Shown: positions 1 through 9,492 of the stretch, piece by piece
How the letters are laid out: every line of letters begins with the position of its first letter
Position numbering within the stretch: the stretch's first letter is position 1
Assembly: GCA_043730365.1 (NCBI GenBank)
Contig: JAYTKJ010000868.1
Location: 10,452 to 74,451 of the forward strand
Length of the DNA: 64,000 nucleotides
Direction: 5' to 3'
From: VFZP01 sp043730365
Lineage (GTDB): Bacteria > Acidobacteriota > Terriglobia > Bryobacterales > Bryobacteraceae
Program-made: the position numbers and the translations under genes
Notes under the pieces: model-generated
What the model saw: the letters and a program-made list of their open reading frames with translations, nothing else
What the model was told of the DNA's origin: nothing
Databases searched by the model: none

Positions 1-2
1 GC

Positions 3-413
3 TCGGATGCACCGGGATTTGGCAACGTGGACGGATCGGCCAGTGACCGCCCCAATATCCTCTACCCCGCGATCCTTGGCCGCACCGTTTCTCATCCCGA
101 CATGGCGCCGGTGATGCTGGCGCGAGACCGTTTCTCCTACATCACTCCGGGCGACACGCGCGGCAACATCGGCAAGAACACGTTGCGCAAGGCCCGGATT
201 GCCAACTTGAACGCGGCGCTCTCCCGGCAGTGGCAGTTGGCCGGGGGTGGCCGCGAATGGCGCGCGCAATTCCGTGCCGAGGTCTACAACTTGACCAACA
301 CGCCGCAGTTCGATGAGCCGCAGCGCAACTTGACTTCGCCCGCCTTTGGCAAGATCACCAACGCACTGAACGATGGCCGGGTCTTCCAACTATCATTGCG
401 TCTGCTGCTGTAA
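3..413 (+). CDS. TonB-dependent receptor, C-terminal end (gene starts upstream of window)
   Basis: The frame is open from the left edge to the TAA at 411-413, so this is the 3' end of a longer gene; a GTG at 27 is internal and not a start. The last ~135 residues have the look of the last beta-strands of the large acidobacterial TonB-dependent receptors: an 'EVYNLTNTPQFDEP' stretch (outer membrane strand usually seen near the end), an 'AFGKIT' turn, and a closing strand of alternating hydrophobics (FQLSLRLLL). The typical terminal aromatic residue is absent; it ends in Leu. Expected role: outer membrane uptake of a large substrate, energised by TonB. It is followed 20 bp later by a DUF1592/DUF1552 pair on the same strand. 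The missing N-terminus prevents any statement on substrate. Confidence 0.75.
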   Translation, partial: SDAPGFGNVDGSASDRPNILYPAILGRTVSHPDMAPVMLARDRFSYITPGDTRGNIGKNTLRKARIANLNAALSRQWQLAGGGREWRAQFRAEVYNLTNTPQFDEPQRNLTSPAFGKITNALNDGRVFQLSLRLLL

Positions 414-433
414 GATGATTCTGGTGAAGATGC

Positions 434-2827
434 ATGATGCGTTCGTTGTTGCTAGGGGTTCTCAGTTTCGCGCTTTGGCTCGTTAATGGGCTCGCCGCCG
501 CCGATCCGCAGAGCTTCCTGAATAGCTACTGCACGGCCTGCCATAACCAGAAACTGCGCACCGCTGGACTCGCGCTGGACGATGGCAGTGCAACCAACCC
601 AGCAGCGAGTCCCGCTGTGTGGGAACGCGTGATCGCCAGGTTGCGGGCCGGCTCGATGCCGCCACCCGGAGCCGCGCGGCCGCAGGCAGAAGTGAGCAAT
701 GCCGTGGCGAGTTGGCTCGAAAACGAAATCGACCGCGCGTGGTTGGCCAAACCCAAGCCAGGCCGGGTGAGCGCGGTCCATCGTCTCAATCGGGTCGAGT
801 TCAACAATGCCATTCGCGATCTGTTCAACCTTGATGTAGACGTGAGGCCTTTACTACCGGGCGATGAGACTGCCGATGGCAGCTTCGACAACCTCGCCGA
901 TTCTCTCTCCATCTCGACGGCGCATCTGGAGCGATACATGTCGGTAGCGCGCCAGGTTACGCGTTTGGCCGTGGGTCTTCCTCCCGCGCGTCCAGGCGTT
1001 GAGACGTTCGCGATTCCGCTGCACGTGTTACAGGAAGACCGGCAAAGCGAGGACTTGCCAATGGGCTCGCGCGGCGGCATCGCGGTGCGATACAACTTTC
1101 CCGTTAACGGCGAATACTCGATCAAGGTCCGGCTCCAACGTCAATATCAGGATTACCTCAAGGGCATGGGCTGGGCGCAGCAACTTGACGTTCGCCTCGA
1201 TGGCAAACTTCTCAAGCGGTTCACCGTTGGAGGCGGGGCGCAAGGCCGAGCGGCTGCGGCCAGCTACGCCGGCGATGGCGAGCCAGGCTATGCCGGCGAT
1301 CCGGAGTGGGAAAAGTATATGCAGCTCACCGGCGACGCAGGGCTGGAAGTTCGCCTGCCGGTCCAGGCCGGTCCTCGTGTGGTGGGCGTGGCGTTCGTCA
1401 GGCAGGCATGGGAGCCGGAGGGATTGCCACAATCGTTGCAACGAGGCAGAGTGATCGCCAATGACCAGGTCTATATGGATCACGCCAACGTTGGCTCGGT
1501 TCAAATTGGTGGTCCTTATCAAGCGAGTGAGCCCGCCAAAGACAGGCCGAGCCGCCGCGCGATTTTCGTCTGCCATGACACGCAAGACGCGGCGGCAGAG
1601 CGGGCGTGCGCGTCACGGATTCTCTCCAAAATTGCGAGGCGCGCTTATCGGAGGCCGGTGACGCCGCCGGATGTGCGAACGCTGCTGGAGTTTTTCGACG
1701 CAGGCCGCCGCGATGGCGGCGACTTCGATAACGGGATTCAATTCGCGCTTGAGCGGCTGCTGGTCGATCCCGATTTCCTGCTCCGTCTGCATAGACCGAA
1801 TACCCAGCGCCTCAGCGATCTTGAGGTGGCTTCGCGACTGTCATTCCTCTTGTGGAGCAGCATTCCGGACGAGCACCTGTTGTCGGTGGCCGAGCGCGGC
1901 CGTCTCACCGGTAATCCGGTCCTCCAGCAGCAATTGCGGCGGATGCTCGCTCATCCCCGCAGCGCGCAAGCATTGGTGGACGGCTTCGCGGCCCAGTGGC
2001 TGAATCTGCGGCGCATCAGCGAGGTGGTGGTAGATCCGCTGCGCTATCCCAACTACGATGAGAGCCTGCTGCAAGCTTTCAAGCAGGAGACCGAGCTCTT
2101 TGTAGCGAGCAGCATCCGTGAGGATCGCAGCGTCAACGAACTGCTGGACGCAGACTACACCTTTGTAAATGAGCGGCTGGCACGTCACTATGGAATTTCA
2201 GGAATCCACGGCAGCCGGTTCCGTCGCGTGACGCTGCCCAACCGCGATCAACGCGGCGGGTTGCTGGCGCACGGAGCATTGCTGGCGACGACGTCCTATC
2301 CCGACCGCACTTCGCCCGTGCTGCGGGGCAAGTGGCTGCTGAACAATATTTTCGGTTTGCCCGTGCCGCCGCCTCCTCCGGGAGTGGATACGAATCTTGA
2401 AAGCAGGCCCGGCGCCGCCGCGCCGTCTATGCGGGAGCGGCTGGCGCAACACCGCCGGAATCCATCCTGTAATAGTTGCCACTCGGCGATTGATCCGCTC
2501 GGATTTGCGCTCGAGAATTTTGACGTGATCGGCGGATGGCGGACCGTGGATGAGTCCGGCCGCGCTGTGGATTCGAGCGGCGCCACCGTAAGTGGAGTCA
2601 AGGTCGAAGGCCTGGCGGGGCTCCGGGCATTGCTGCTTGCACAGCCGGGCCAATTCCCGCGCACGGTCACCGAAAAGCTGTTGTCCTATGCACTGGGGCG
2701 CAGGCTCGAGTATTTTGATCAGCCGTCAGTACGCGCGATCGTGCGCGAGGCGGCGGCCCATGACTACCGTTGGTCGGCAATTCTGGGCGGTATCGTCAAG
2801 AGCCCGGCTTTCCTGACGTCGAATTGA
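434..2827 (+). CDS. DUF1592/DUF1588/DUF1585 family c-type heme protein (planctomycete cytochrome C domain protein)
   Basis: A 797-aa exported protein. It has a Sec-type signal (about residues 1-22, ending ANG-LAAA), then a heme c site CTACH at residues 33-37. The order of conserved blocks matches the family: DUF1587 (~110-180, 'VHRLNRVEFNNAIRDLF'), a central beta-rich insertion, DUF1595 (~390-450, 'RRAYRRPVT'), DUF1592 (~435-560, 'SRLSFLLWSSIPDE'), DUF1588 (~580-680, 'TSPVLRGKW' and a Pro run) and DUF1585 at the C-terminus. A second CNSCH motif sits near residue 680. The family is uncharacterised biochemically; it is common in planctomycetes and Solibacter-type acidobacteria and is nearly always paired with a DUF1552 or DUF1501 protein, as here (next gene 21 bp downstream). 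Start: ATG 434, with ATG 437 also possible. Confidence 0.9.
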   Translation: MMRSLLLGVLSFALWLVNGLAAADPQSFLNSYCTACHNQKLRTAGLALDDGSATNPAASPAVWERVIARLRAGSMPPPGAARPQAEVSNAVASWLENEIDRAWLAKPKPGRVSAVHRLNRVEFNNAIRDLFNLDVDVRPLLPGDETADGSFDNLADSLSISTAHLERYMSVARQVTRLAVGLPPARPGVETFAIPLHVLQEDRQSEDLPMGSRGGIAVRYNFPVNGEYSIKVRLQRQYQDYLKGMGWAQQLDVRLDGKLLKRFTVGGGAQGRAAAASYAGDGEPGYAGDPEWEKYMQLTGDAGLEVRLPVQAGPRVVGVAFVRQAWEPEGLPQSLQRGRVIANDQVYMDHANVGSVQIGGPYQASEPAKDRPSRRAIFVCHDTQDAAAERACASRILSKIARRAYRRPVTPPDVRTLLEFFDAGRRDGGDFDNGIQFALERLLVDPDFLLRLHRPNTQRLSDLEVASRLSFLLWSSIPDEHLLSVAERGRLTGNPVLQQQLRRMLAHPRSAQALVDGFAAQWLNLRRISEVVVDPLRYPNYDESLLQAFKQETELFVASSIREDRSVNELLDADYTFVNERLARHYGISGIHGSRFRRVTLPNRDQRGGLLAHGALLATTSYPDRTSPVLRGKWLLNNIFGLPVPPPPPGVDTNLESRPGAAAPSMRERLAQHRRNPSCNSCHSAIDPLGFALENFDVIGGWRTVDESGRAVDSSGATVSGVKVEGLAGLRALLLAQPGQFPRTVTEKLLSYALGRRLEYFDQPSVRAIVREAAAHDYRWSAILGGIVKSPAFLTSN

Positions 2828-2848
2828 TCTAAAGGAGAAGCGATACAC

Positions 2849-4192
2849 GTGACTTACATTAGTGCGAAATCGTTACCGCGACGGACCATGCTGCGCGGGC
2901 TCGGAACCGCGATGGCACTGCCACTGCTCGATGCGATGCTCCCACCGTCATTGCTCGGCGCGCAATCGGCCGCCAAACCTGTTCATCGGTTTCTCACCTT
3001 CTATGTGCCCAACGGAATGGCGATGGAGTATTGGTCGCCAAAAGAGGAGGGCAGCGGCTTTGCGCTCTCGCCCATCCTTGAGCCGCTGGCGCCGTTCCGC
3101 AACCAGATGCTGGTGCTGTCGGGCATCAAGGCGAATTGGAATTACATCCACGCCGGCGCGTCGGGGTCTTTCCTTACGGGCACCACGCGCGGCGGACGGA
3201 ACGAAGTGGAGATTGTCGCGGACGTTTCGGTGGACCAGCTGCTGGCCCGCCGGTTCGCGCGGGAGACTCAGGTGGCGTCGTTGGAGTTGGCGATCGACGC
3301 ACCAGCGAATGCAGGCGCCTGTACCGGCAATCTCAGCTGCGTTTATACGCACACTCTCTCGTGGCGCAGTCCCACTCAGCCGCTGCCGGTGGAGTGGAAT
3401 CCGCGCGCGGTGTTTGAAAAGCTCTTTGGCGACGGCGGCACCACTGGCCGGGCGGCGCGGGAAGCCAGGCTGCGGCAGCACAAGAGCATCTTGGATTCAG
3501 TGTCCGGAAAGTTGGCGGACCTCAAGCGCGAACTCGGTCCGCAGGACCGCGGCAAGGTGGACGAGTACTCGGAGGCCGTGCGTGATGTGGAACGGCGTAT
3601 TCAAAGAGCTGAAGAACAAAGCGGCCGCGCGGAGCTTCCCACGATGGAGCAACCCCAGGGCGTGCCGCTGGTTTTTGAAGATCATCTGGCGCTAATGGTT
3701 GACCTGCAGGTGTTGGCTTTCCAGTCCGATCTCACGCGCGTCATTTCCTTCATGCTCGGCAAGGAGCAGAGCGCTCGGCCGTATCCGCAGATCGGCGTTC
3801 CTGAGGCGCATCATCCACTCTCGCATCATGAGAATGACCCCGCTTTGATTGCGCAGATGTCGAAGATCAACCGGTATCACACGCAGCTTTTCGCGCAGTA
3901 TTTGGCTAAGCTCCGCGCCACGCCTGATGGTGACGGATCGCTGCTTGATCACATGACGATTCTCTATGGCTCGGGCATTTCCAACAGTACCCGGCACTCG
4001 GGCGACAACTTGCCGCTGCTGGTGATGGGTGGCGGAGCGGGTCGGCTCAAGGGTGGCCGGCACATCAAGTATGCCAACACACCGACAATGGCGAACCTGC
4101 TAGTGACGCTGATGGACAAGCTGGATGTACCAGTTGAGCGTCTCGGCGGCAGTACAGGCAAGCTTCCGCTCGAGCCGATCGCCGGCGTGTAG
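2849..4192 (+). CDS. DUF1552 domain-containing protein
   Basis: A 447-aa protein starting at GTG 2849, preceded by AAAGGAG around 2830. The N-terminus has a Tat-like leader: 'PRRTMLRGLGTAMALPLLDAM', i.e. RRxxLRG followed by a hydrophobic stretch. The body contains the DUF1552 hallmarks 'YVPNGMAMEYW', 'LVLSGIK', 'SVDQLLA', 'DEYSEAVRDVERRI', 'HHPLSHHENDP' and 'LYGSGISN', and a Gly-rich 'VMGGGAGRLKGGRHI' near the end. The fold is thought to be related to the alkaline-phosphatase/sulfatase superfamily, but no activity is established for DUF1552. It follows the DUF1592 heme protein and is probably co-transcribed with it; the pair recurs at 60,016-63,849. Confidence 0.9.
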   Translation: MTYISAKSLPRRTMLRGLGTAMALPLLDAMLPPSLLGAQSAAKPVHRFLTFYVPNGMAMEYWSPKEEGSGFALSPILEPLAPFRNQMLVLSGIKANWNYIHAGASGSFLTGTTRGGRNEVEIVADVSVDQLLARRFARETQVASLELAIDAPANAGACTGNLSCVYTHTLSWRSPTQPLPVEWNPRAVFEKLFGDGGTTGRAAREARLRQHKSILDSVSGKLADLKRELGPQDRGKVDEYSEAVRDVERRIQRAEEQSGRAELPTMEQPQGVPLVFEDHLALMVDLQVLAFQSDLTRVISFMLGKEQSARPYPQIGVPEAHHPLSHHENDPALIAQMSKINRYHTQLFAQYLAKLRATPDGDGSLLDHMTILYGSGISNSTRHSGDNLPLLVMGGGAGRLKGGRHIKYANTPTMANLLVTLMDKLDVPVERLGGSTGKLPLEPIAGV

Positions 4193-4202
4193 GACTTGAG
4201 GC

Positions 4203-5534
4203 ATGCGGACGAGTTGCTTGTTCGTCGCGTTGGCGCCCGCGCTGCTATTGAGTGCTGACGGTACCTCCCTGATTGACGCGGCCAAACAAGGCGACGTCGT
4301 TACGCTGCGTGCGCTCATCGGCATGAAGGTGGATGTCAATGTCGCCGAAGCCGACGGCGCCACAGCGCTGCATTGGGCCAGCTACCACGATGACATCGAG
4401 AGCCTAACCCTGTTGATGCAAGCGGGCGCGAACGTAAATGTGGCCAATGATCTTGGCGTCACTCCGCTTTGGAACTCGAGTCTGAATGGCAGCGCGCCGA
4501 TGGTCCGCAAGCTGCTGGAGGCGCAGGCGAATCCAAACGCGGCGCTGTTGATGGGCGAAACTCCGTTGATGGTGGCGGCGCGTTCCGGCTACGAGGAAGT
4601 TGTCACGATGCTTCTGGCCAAGGGCGCCCAGGCCGACACGCGCGGCCCTCGCGGCCAGACGGCGTTGATGTGGGCGGCGGCGCAAAAGCATCCCGACGTG
4701 GTGAAAGCGCTGCTCGCCAACGGCGCCGACGTCAAGGCTCGCTCGGAATCGTGGAGCCAGGTGATGGCCGTGCCTCCCCATGGCCACGCCGACTACAATC
4801 GCGCCATTCCCCATGGCGCCAATACTGCCTTGCTGTTTGCCGCTCGCGCGGGCGATCTTACGTCTGCCAAGCTGCTGGTGGCTGCCGGCGCCAACGTGAA
4901 TGACCAGGATGCCTGGGGCGTTACGCCCACGATTCTTGCGGCTCACTCAGGCTTTCGTGACCTGGTGGAGTTCCTGCTCCAGAAAGATGCCGATCCGAAC
5001 CTGGCGCCCGCTGGTTTCACCGCCTTGCATGAAGCTATCCTACGCCGCGACGAAGCGATGGCGAGCGCGCTGCTCGCCCATGGAGCCAACCCCAACACGC
5101 CGCTGCGCACTTGGACTCCCACTCGCCGCTCGTCGCGCGATTTGCATTTCGAACCGGCCCTGGTGGGGGCGACGCCTTTTTGGCTCGCCGCTCGCTTTAC
5201 TCAACCTGCCGTGATGCGTCTGTTGGTCAAGCGGGGTGCTGATCCGCTCTTCGTACATCGCTGTAGTTATGTCGCAGGCGAGCGATTTCAAAAGCGAACC
5301 GAAGCTACCACGGCTCTCATGGCGGCGCTGGGAATGGCTGGCGGCGGATCAGCTTGGGTCCCGCCGTCAGCGGAAGAACGGGAGCAACTGGCCTTGGAAA
5401 CCGTGAAACTGGCTGCCGAACTGGGCGTCGATGTTAATGCCGTCAATGCTGACGGCCGCACCGCGTTGGCCGCCGCCAAGAGCTTACGCTATGAAACAGT
5501 GACGAAGTTTCTGCTGGAGAAGGGCGCCCACTAG
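4203..5534 (+). CDS. Exported ankyrin-repeat protein
   Basis: A 443-aa protein with a short Sec-type signal (residues 1-~18, 'CLFVALAPALLLSADG') followed by about ten ankyrin repeats filling the rest of the chain. Typical repeat cores are visible: 'DGATALHWAS', 'GETPLMVAARSGYEEVV', 'GQTALMWAAAQKHPDVV', 'NTALLFAARAGDLTSAKLLVAAGANVN', 'GFTALHEAI', 'ATPFWLAARFTQPAVMRLLVKRGADP' and 'DGRTALAAAK'. One longer insertion lies between repeats 5 and 6 (~residues 180-200). The role is presumably protein binding outside the cytoplasm. GAGG precedes the ATG by a few bases. It begins 10 bp after the DUF1552 gene, so it is probably the third gene of that operon. Its stop overlaps the stop of the convergent BNR gene. 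Confidence 0.88.
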   Translation: MRTSCLFVALAPALLLSADGTSLIDAAKQGDVVTLRALIGMKVDVNVAEADGATALHWASYHDDIESLTLLMQAGANVNVANDLGVTPLWNSSLNGSAPMVRKLLEAQANPNAALLMGETPLMVAARSGYEEVVTMLLAKGAQADTRGPRGQTALMWAAAQKHPDVVKALLANGADVKARSESWSQVMAVPPHGHADYNRAIPHGANTALLFAARAGDLTSAKLLVAAGANVNDQDAWGVTPTILAAHSGFRDLVEFLLQKDADPNLAPAGFTALHEAILRRDEAMASALLAHGANPNTPLRTWTPTRRSSRDLHFEPALVGATPFWLAARFTQPAVMRLLVKRGADPLFVHRCSYVAGERFQKRTEATTALMAALGMAGGGSAWVPPSAEEREQLALETVKLAAELGVDVNAVNADGRTALAAAKSLRYETVTKFLLEKGAH

Positions 5535-6421
5535 TCCAACCGCTTCGTCTCGATCGATCCTTTTGACTCCCAGGCCCCTACTGTCACGCCATCCTCAAGA
5601 GCGATGAGATGCGCAAAGCCGCCCGTGGCGCCAATCACTCGCGGCTCGGCAGTGGCGGGTGTTCTCACTTGAATCGCTCCGTCCTTCGTCCACGCTAAAT
5701 ACCAACCACCCTTGCCCCGTGCAATTGCGACGTCTTTCCCGGTGCCGATCACCTGCTCGGCGCGGCCGGGTTCGTCTAAGACGATTTCGCCATCGCGCCG
5801 CCACGCCGACGTGACTTGTCCGCCCGGCCCCACGACAAAACCGCCACCATCCATCGGGCAAGCGTTGATCTTCCAGGTGCCCGTCCCCAGTTTTCGCGCC
5901 CCTTCAAAGTGAACGCCATCCGCCGACTTGATCAAGTGGAGATCGCGCGACCCGTCCAGAACATTTCGCCACATTACGTATATGCCGCCCTTCTCGTCTA
6001 TCGAAAGCGCCGGATGGCAACATTGGCAGATGGCTCCGTCGGGTGAAGCATAGATGGAGACGTTCTTTGACCACGTGACGCCGCCGTCGCTCGAATGTGC
6101 GCCGAAAAGTTGAGTGCCTTTGGCGCGCAGATCCAACCAGACTGCGAACAGCTTGCCGTCCGGCCTGGCTGCGATCGCGTGCAATCCCTCGCGTGCCGCG
6201 CCGGGAACGTCGTTGATCACGCCGCTGTGCGCCCACGTGGCTCCTTTGTCGGTGGAGCGCCAGACCATGAGATTGCCGCTCTTCGGAAGTCCGTGTGCAT
6301 GGGGGCCGGTGGCCTGCTTTTCGCCGGCGATGGCACCGATGAGCATCGCGTCCTTGAGAATGACCAGGCGAGGCCCGCGATGCCGTCCGAGCGCCAATGC
6401 GCCGGTCTCGGCCACCTTCAT
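5531..6421 (-). CDS. BNR/sialidase-like beta-propeller protein, main (C-terminal) piece of a frameshifted gene
   Basis: A 296-aa reading frame from ATG 6421. It has Asp-box (BNR) signatures 'STDKGATWAHSG' and 'SSDGGVTWSKN', so it folds as a sialidase-like propeller; glycosidase activity cannot be inferred. A distinctive Cys cluster 'CQCCHPALSIDEKGGIYVMWRN' and a later 'NACPMDGGG' suggest a metal- or redox-related role. The frame lacks a signal peptide and opens in the middle of the first blade; the missing part, including a signal and half an Asp box, is in the 5' piece at 6418-6603. The ATGA overlap between pieces mimics coupled genes, but the protein reads through naturally if one base is added to the C run at about 6424-6427. 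It is the last gene of a (-) strand block behind a TonB receptor. Confidence 0.75.
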   Translation of the reverse strand: MKVAETGALALGRHRGPRLVILKDAMLIGAIAGEKQATGPHAHGLPKSGNLMVWRSTDKGATWAHSGVINDVPGAAREGLHAIAARPDGKLFAVWLDLRAKGTQLFGAHSSDGGVTWSKNVSIYASPDGAICQCCHPALSIDEKGGIYVMWRNVLDGSRDLHLIKSADGVHFEGARKLGTGTWKINACPMDGGGFVVGPGGQVTSAWRRDGEIVLDEPGRAEQVIGTGKDVAIARGKGGWYLAWTKDGAIQVRTPATAEPRVIGATGGFAHLIALEDGVTVGAWESKGSIETKRLD

Positions 6422-6603
6422 CGGGGCACGAAGGAGCGGCCCTGATCCTGCGAGGAGGCAAAGAAAAGCGAAGCTCCCGCGCCAAACGTCATCGCCACTT
6501 GCCCATGCGCCGCGGCCAGCTGCGGCTGCCGAAACGGCACCGCTTCGGACTGCGGCGCGATGGTCTCAGCAGCGGCCAACAGAACCAGAACTGGGGTCAG
6601 CAT
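6418..6603 (-). CDS. BNR/sialidase-like protein, N-terminal piece of a frameshifted gene
   Basis: Starts at ATG 6603 with an excellent ribosome site AAGGAG six bases upstream, only 10 bp after the TonB receptor stop. The 61 residues contain a signal peptide (MLTPVLVLLAAAETIA), a 'PFRQPQLAAAHGQVAMTFG' first strand and an Asp-box start 'SSQDQGRSF', then run out of frame at TGA 6418-6420. The continuation of this blade ('KVAETGALALGRHRGPR') is in the next frame. Reading the two pieces as one gives a ~358-aa exported propeller, which is the size expected. I take this as one gene with a one-base deletion or a sequence error, not as two cistrons. Confidence 0.7.
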   Translation of the reverse strand: MLTPVLVLLAAAETIAPQSEAVPFRQPQLAAAHGQVAMTFGAGASLFFASSQDQGRSFVPR

Positions 6604-6613
6604 AAGTAACTCC

Positions 6614-9427
6614 TTAAAACCTGAATCGCAACGCGAGCTGCAAAGATCGCGGGTCATTGACGGCGGTAACTTGTCCAAACGATGCCAGCGGCGTTCCAGG
6701 ATGCGCGCCTGCGCCAAACACGCCATTCTTGGTTAGATTATTGCGATGATTCAACACATTGAAGGCCTCGGCCATCGCTTCCATCGTCAGGCGCTCGCGC
6801 AGCGTGAACAGCCGGCTGGCCCGCAAGTTCACACCAAAGAAGTCAGACCCCGATCCAGCGTTGCGCTCGATAAACGACCCATTCACCAAAGGCCTCCCGG
6901 TTGTCCCTTGTACGGTGGTGGCGCCGGTGGTCAGATTCAGGGGCAGCGACGAATAGTACTGCAACATGCCACTCAACTGAAAGCCATGGCTCAGTTTCTG
7001 CCAGGCGTTCCTGCCAGCCCCCATTGGTGAATTCAGCGCTCCGTTGAAGACCACGCGATGCCGTTGATCGTCGTCCGAACGGCCGTAGTCCTGCCAGATA
7101 TTGTAAGGATTGATCGGCGAGCTGAAGAAGAATTCGCCGACATTGTTCAACGACTTCGAGAGCGCACAAGAGATCCGGTAGCTACCCCAGCTCACCGGGC
7201 GCTGCTGATAGGAAACATGCAGGCCGTTGTAGCGCGAGTCCGCCTGAGACCGGTACTGGCTGTTGTTGGCATAATTCGAATTGGGCCGGCAGCCGTTGTT
7301 GGTTCCGGCAGCCACGCAAGCAGGCACGTTCTGATTGATGGATGCAATCAGATGAATACCGCGCAAGTGTTGATAGCCCACGCTAAGCGTGCCTCGATTA
7401 CCGATCTGCTGCTCCACTTCGATGTTGCCTTGCTTTGAGTAGGCGTTCTCCATCCGCGGGTCCATCGTGGTGAAGTTGACTAACACACCGGCGGGCAAGC
7501 TGGTGAGCACATTCGGAAACGCCGGTGCGCCGGTTTGCGCCGGCGACAAGTTGATGCTGACTTGGCTGGCGCTGGTGAGAGACGTCGTGTTGCCGCTCGA
7601 CAGCAACGCATTGGCCAGCGCGCGCAGGGGCACCCGGTCATAAAACAATCCAAAGCCACCGCGCACCACCGTGCGCCGGGAAGCAAATGGCGTCCAGGCG
7701 AACCCGGCGCGCGGCGAAACATTGTTGGTGTCGGTGGAGATTGTATCCAGAAACTGCAGATCGTAGCGAAGCCCGGCGTTCAGCGTCAACGAAGGCCGCA
7801 CTTTCCATTCGTCCTGCACATAGAAACCAACGTTCGGATTGGTTTGCGGCACAACGGTGTTGCCGAAAGTTTGTGTGTAGCCCACGTTGTTGTAGATTCC
7901 CTGCCGAAAATTGGCGAGCGAGGAAAAAGCATAGGCGCCGCGCACTGAGCGAGGAAAGGTGATCGTGGTGTCGTTGTAGAGAAAGTTGAAGCCCAACCGG
8001 ACGGCATGTGCTCCCGTCTGATGGGATAGGTTGTTCACGATCTCGTAGAGCTTGTTCAAGCGGCCGGTGGGCGAGCCAGACAGGCGGCCAAACGAGGCCA
8101 CGCCCGCGATGCTGACGGAGGGCCCCGCCGTATCGCTGGGCAACGCCAGCAAGTCGCTATACGTGAATTGACCGCGTGTCTCGTTCACGGTATGCGGGGA
8201 CAGCGTCAGGATGTTGCTGGCCGCGATGGTATGGTCCGCGTTGTCCAACCCAGCCGAAGCGCTGGCGTCACTGAGCGCGCCCGCGCCGCGCGAGTTGCGG
8301 CTGGCCCCCGAGTAGAGGCTATAGCGCGCCGAGAACTGATCGCGCGCGCTGAACGAATGATCGAGCTTCGCCAGTACGTTGGTCAGGTGGACCGGATTGG
8401 AATAGATGCCCGTCCCGATGCGAGCCCCTTTGAAACCGACGGCGTCGAGTTGAGAATTCACGGCGGCCACATTGCCCGGCGTGATCGTGATGAGACCGCT
8501 TTGGTTCAAAAGGCGCTGCTCAAAATTCCCGAAATAGAAGGTGCGGTCCCGAACGGCTGGTCCACCCACGCTGGCGCCATACTGCGACTGGGTCACAGGG
8601 AGCTTGGCATTCGAGAGCGGATTGGCCGCGTTGAATCGCTGGTTGCGAAGGTATCCGTACAGATCGCCATGCAGGGTGTTGGTGCCGCTCTTGGTTACGA
8701 TGTTGATGAAGCCGCCCAGCGCCCGCCCCAACTCGGCCTGCCCGCCGGACGTCACCACCTGGAATTCGTGAACCGTGTCGAGCCCGTAGAACACTCCGCT
8801 CAGTCCCGCTGCGTCGTCGTTAGCTGAGAGCCCATCGACGATGAAGCTGTTGGAGAGGTTGCGCTGGCTGCCCACCGAAATGCCCTGTCCGGGCACAGCC
8901 GATGACTCGGCAAAGAGTTGATTACTACCGGTGTTGGTGGGCGAGACGCCGGGAATCAGCAGCGCCAAGTCCAGAAAATTACGCCCATTCAAGGGAATGT
9001 TGCGCACTTCGGTCTGCTGAACGGTGCCGGCAATTTGACTCCGCGCCGCCTCCAATACTGTCGCTTCACTTGATACCGTCACGGAGGTTTCGGCTGTGTC
9101 AACTGCCAGCGTGAAGGCGACGTCGTAGGCTCCGCCTAGACTCGCCGTAAGCGAGCGGGCGGCCTCGGCAAAGCCGGGCTGACGCACTGTCACCTGATAG
9201 GGTCCAACTTTCAAATACGGAAATCTAAACCGGCCTTCCCGGTCGGTGGCGCCGCTGCTCGCCAGGTTCGTGTCGGTTTGACGCGCGGTGACAATGGCCG
9301 CTTCGACTACGCCGCCAGACGGATCGGTAACCCGGCCGCTGATACTGGCATGATGAATGGTCTCTTGCGCGCAAACAGCCGCAACGGCGCCGAGGATGGC
9401 GCAGGGAATCGCGAAGGCACGAAGCAT
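6614..9427 (-). CDS. TonB-dependent receptor with carboxypeptidase-regulatory-like N-terminus
   Basis: A 937-aa outer membrane receptor. Start ATG 9427 is preferred because GGGAGAG lies 8 bases upstream; an in-frame ATG at 9442 adds five residues. It has a signal peptide (MLRAFAIPCAILGAVAAVCAQ), a Cna-B/CarboxypepD_reg-like domain (~22-110, 'GRVTDPSGGVVEAAIV', 'DREGRFRFPYLKVGPYQVTV'), then a plug (~115-230, 'NIPLNGRNFLDLALLIPGVSP', 'FIVDGLSANDD', 'GGQAELGRALGGFINIVTKSGTN') and a long barrel ending in 'LQLALRFRF' with the usual terminal Phe. It sits between a small Cys/His-rich exported protein upstream and a Cys-containing BNR protein 10 bp downstream, so the three probably act together in uptake or surface binding. 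Confidence 0.93.
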   Translation of the reverse strand: MLRAFAIPCAILGAVAAVCAQETIHHASISGRVTDPSGGVVEAAIVTARQTDTNLASSGATDREGRFRFPYLKVGPYQVTVRQPGFAEAARSLTASLGGAYDVAFTLAVDTAETSVTVSSEATVLEAARSQIAGTVQQTEVRNIPLNGRNFLDLALLIPGVSPTNTGSNQLFAESSAVPGQGISVGSQRNLSNSFIVDGLSANDDAAGLSGVFYGLDTVHEFQVVTSGGQAELGRALGGFINIVTKSGTNTLHGDLYGYLRNQRFNAANPLSNAKLPVTQSQYGASVGGPAVRDRTFYFGNFEQRLLNQSGLITITPGNVAAVNSQLDAVGFKGARIGTGIYSNPVHLTNVLAKLDHSFSARDQFSARYSLYSGASRNSRGAGALSDASASAGLDNADHTIAASNILTLSPHTVNETRGQFTYSDLLALPSDTAGPSVSIAGVASFGRLSGSPTGRLNKLYEIVNNLSHQTGAHAVRLGFNFLYNDTTITFPRSVRGAYAFSSLANFRQGIYNNVGYTQTFGNTVVPQTNPNVGFYVQDEWKVRPSLTLNAGLRYDLQFLDTISTDTNNVSPRAGFAWTPFASRRTVVRGGFGLFYDRVPLRALANALLSSGNTTSLTSASQVSINLSPAQTGAPAFPNVLTSLPAGVLVNFTTMDPRMENAYSKQGNIEVEQQIGNRGTLSVGYQHLRGIHLIASINQNVPACVAAGTNNGCRPNSNYANNSQYRSQADSRYNGLHVSYQQRPVSWGSYRISCALSKSLNNVGEFFFSSPINPYNIWQDYGRSDDDQRHRVVFNGALNSPMGAGRNAWQKLSHGFQLSGMLQYYSSLPLNLTTGATTVQGTTGRPLVNGSFIERNAGSGSDFFGVNLRASRLFTLRERLTMEAMAEAFNVLNHRNNLTKNGVFGAGAHPGTPLASFGQVTAVNDPRSLQLALRFRF

Positions 9428-9492
9428 GTAGTTCTCTCCCAATCAATCTCCGCGAACATCACCGGTCGCGGACGCAAAACTTAAAGCTGTTT

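Noticed and set aside
6418..6603. Reading the small BNR piece as an independent gene coupled by ATGA
   Set aside because: It contains only a signal peptide and half of a blade; the next frame continues the same blade.
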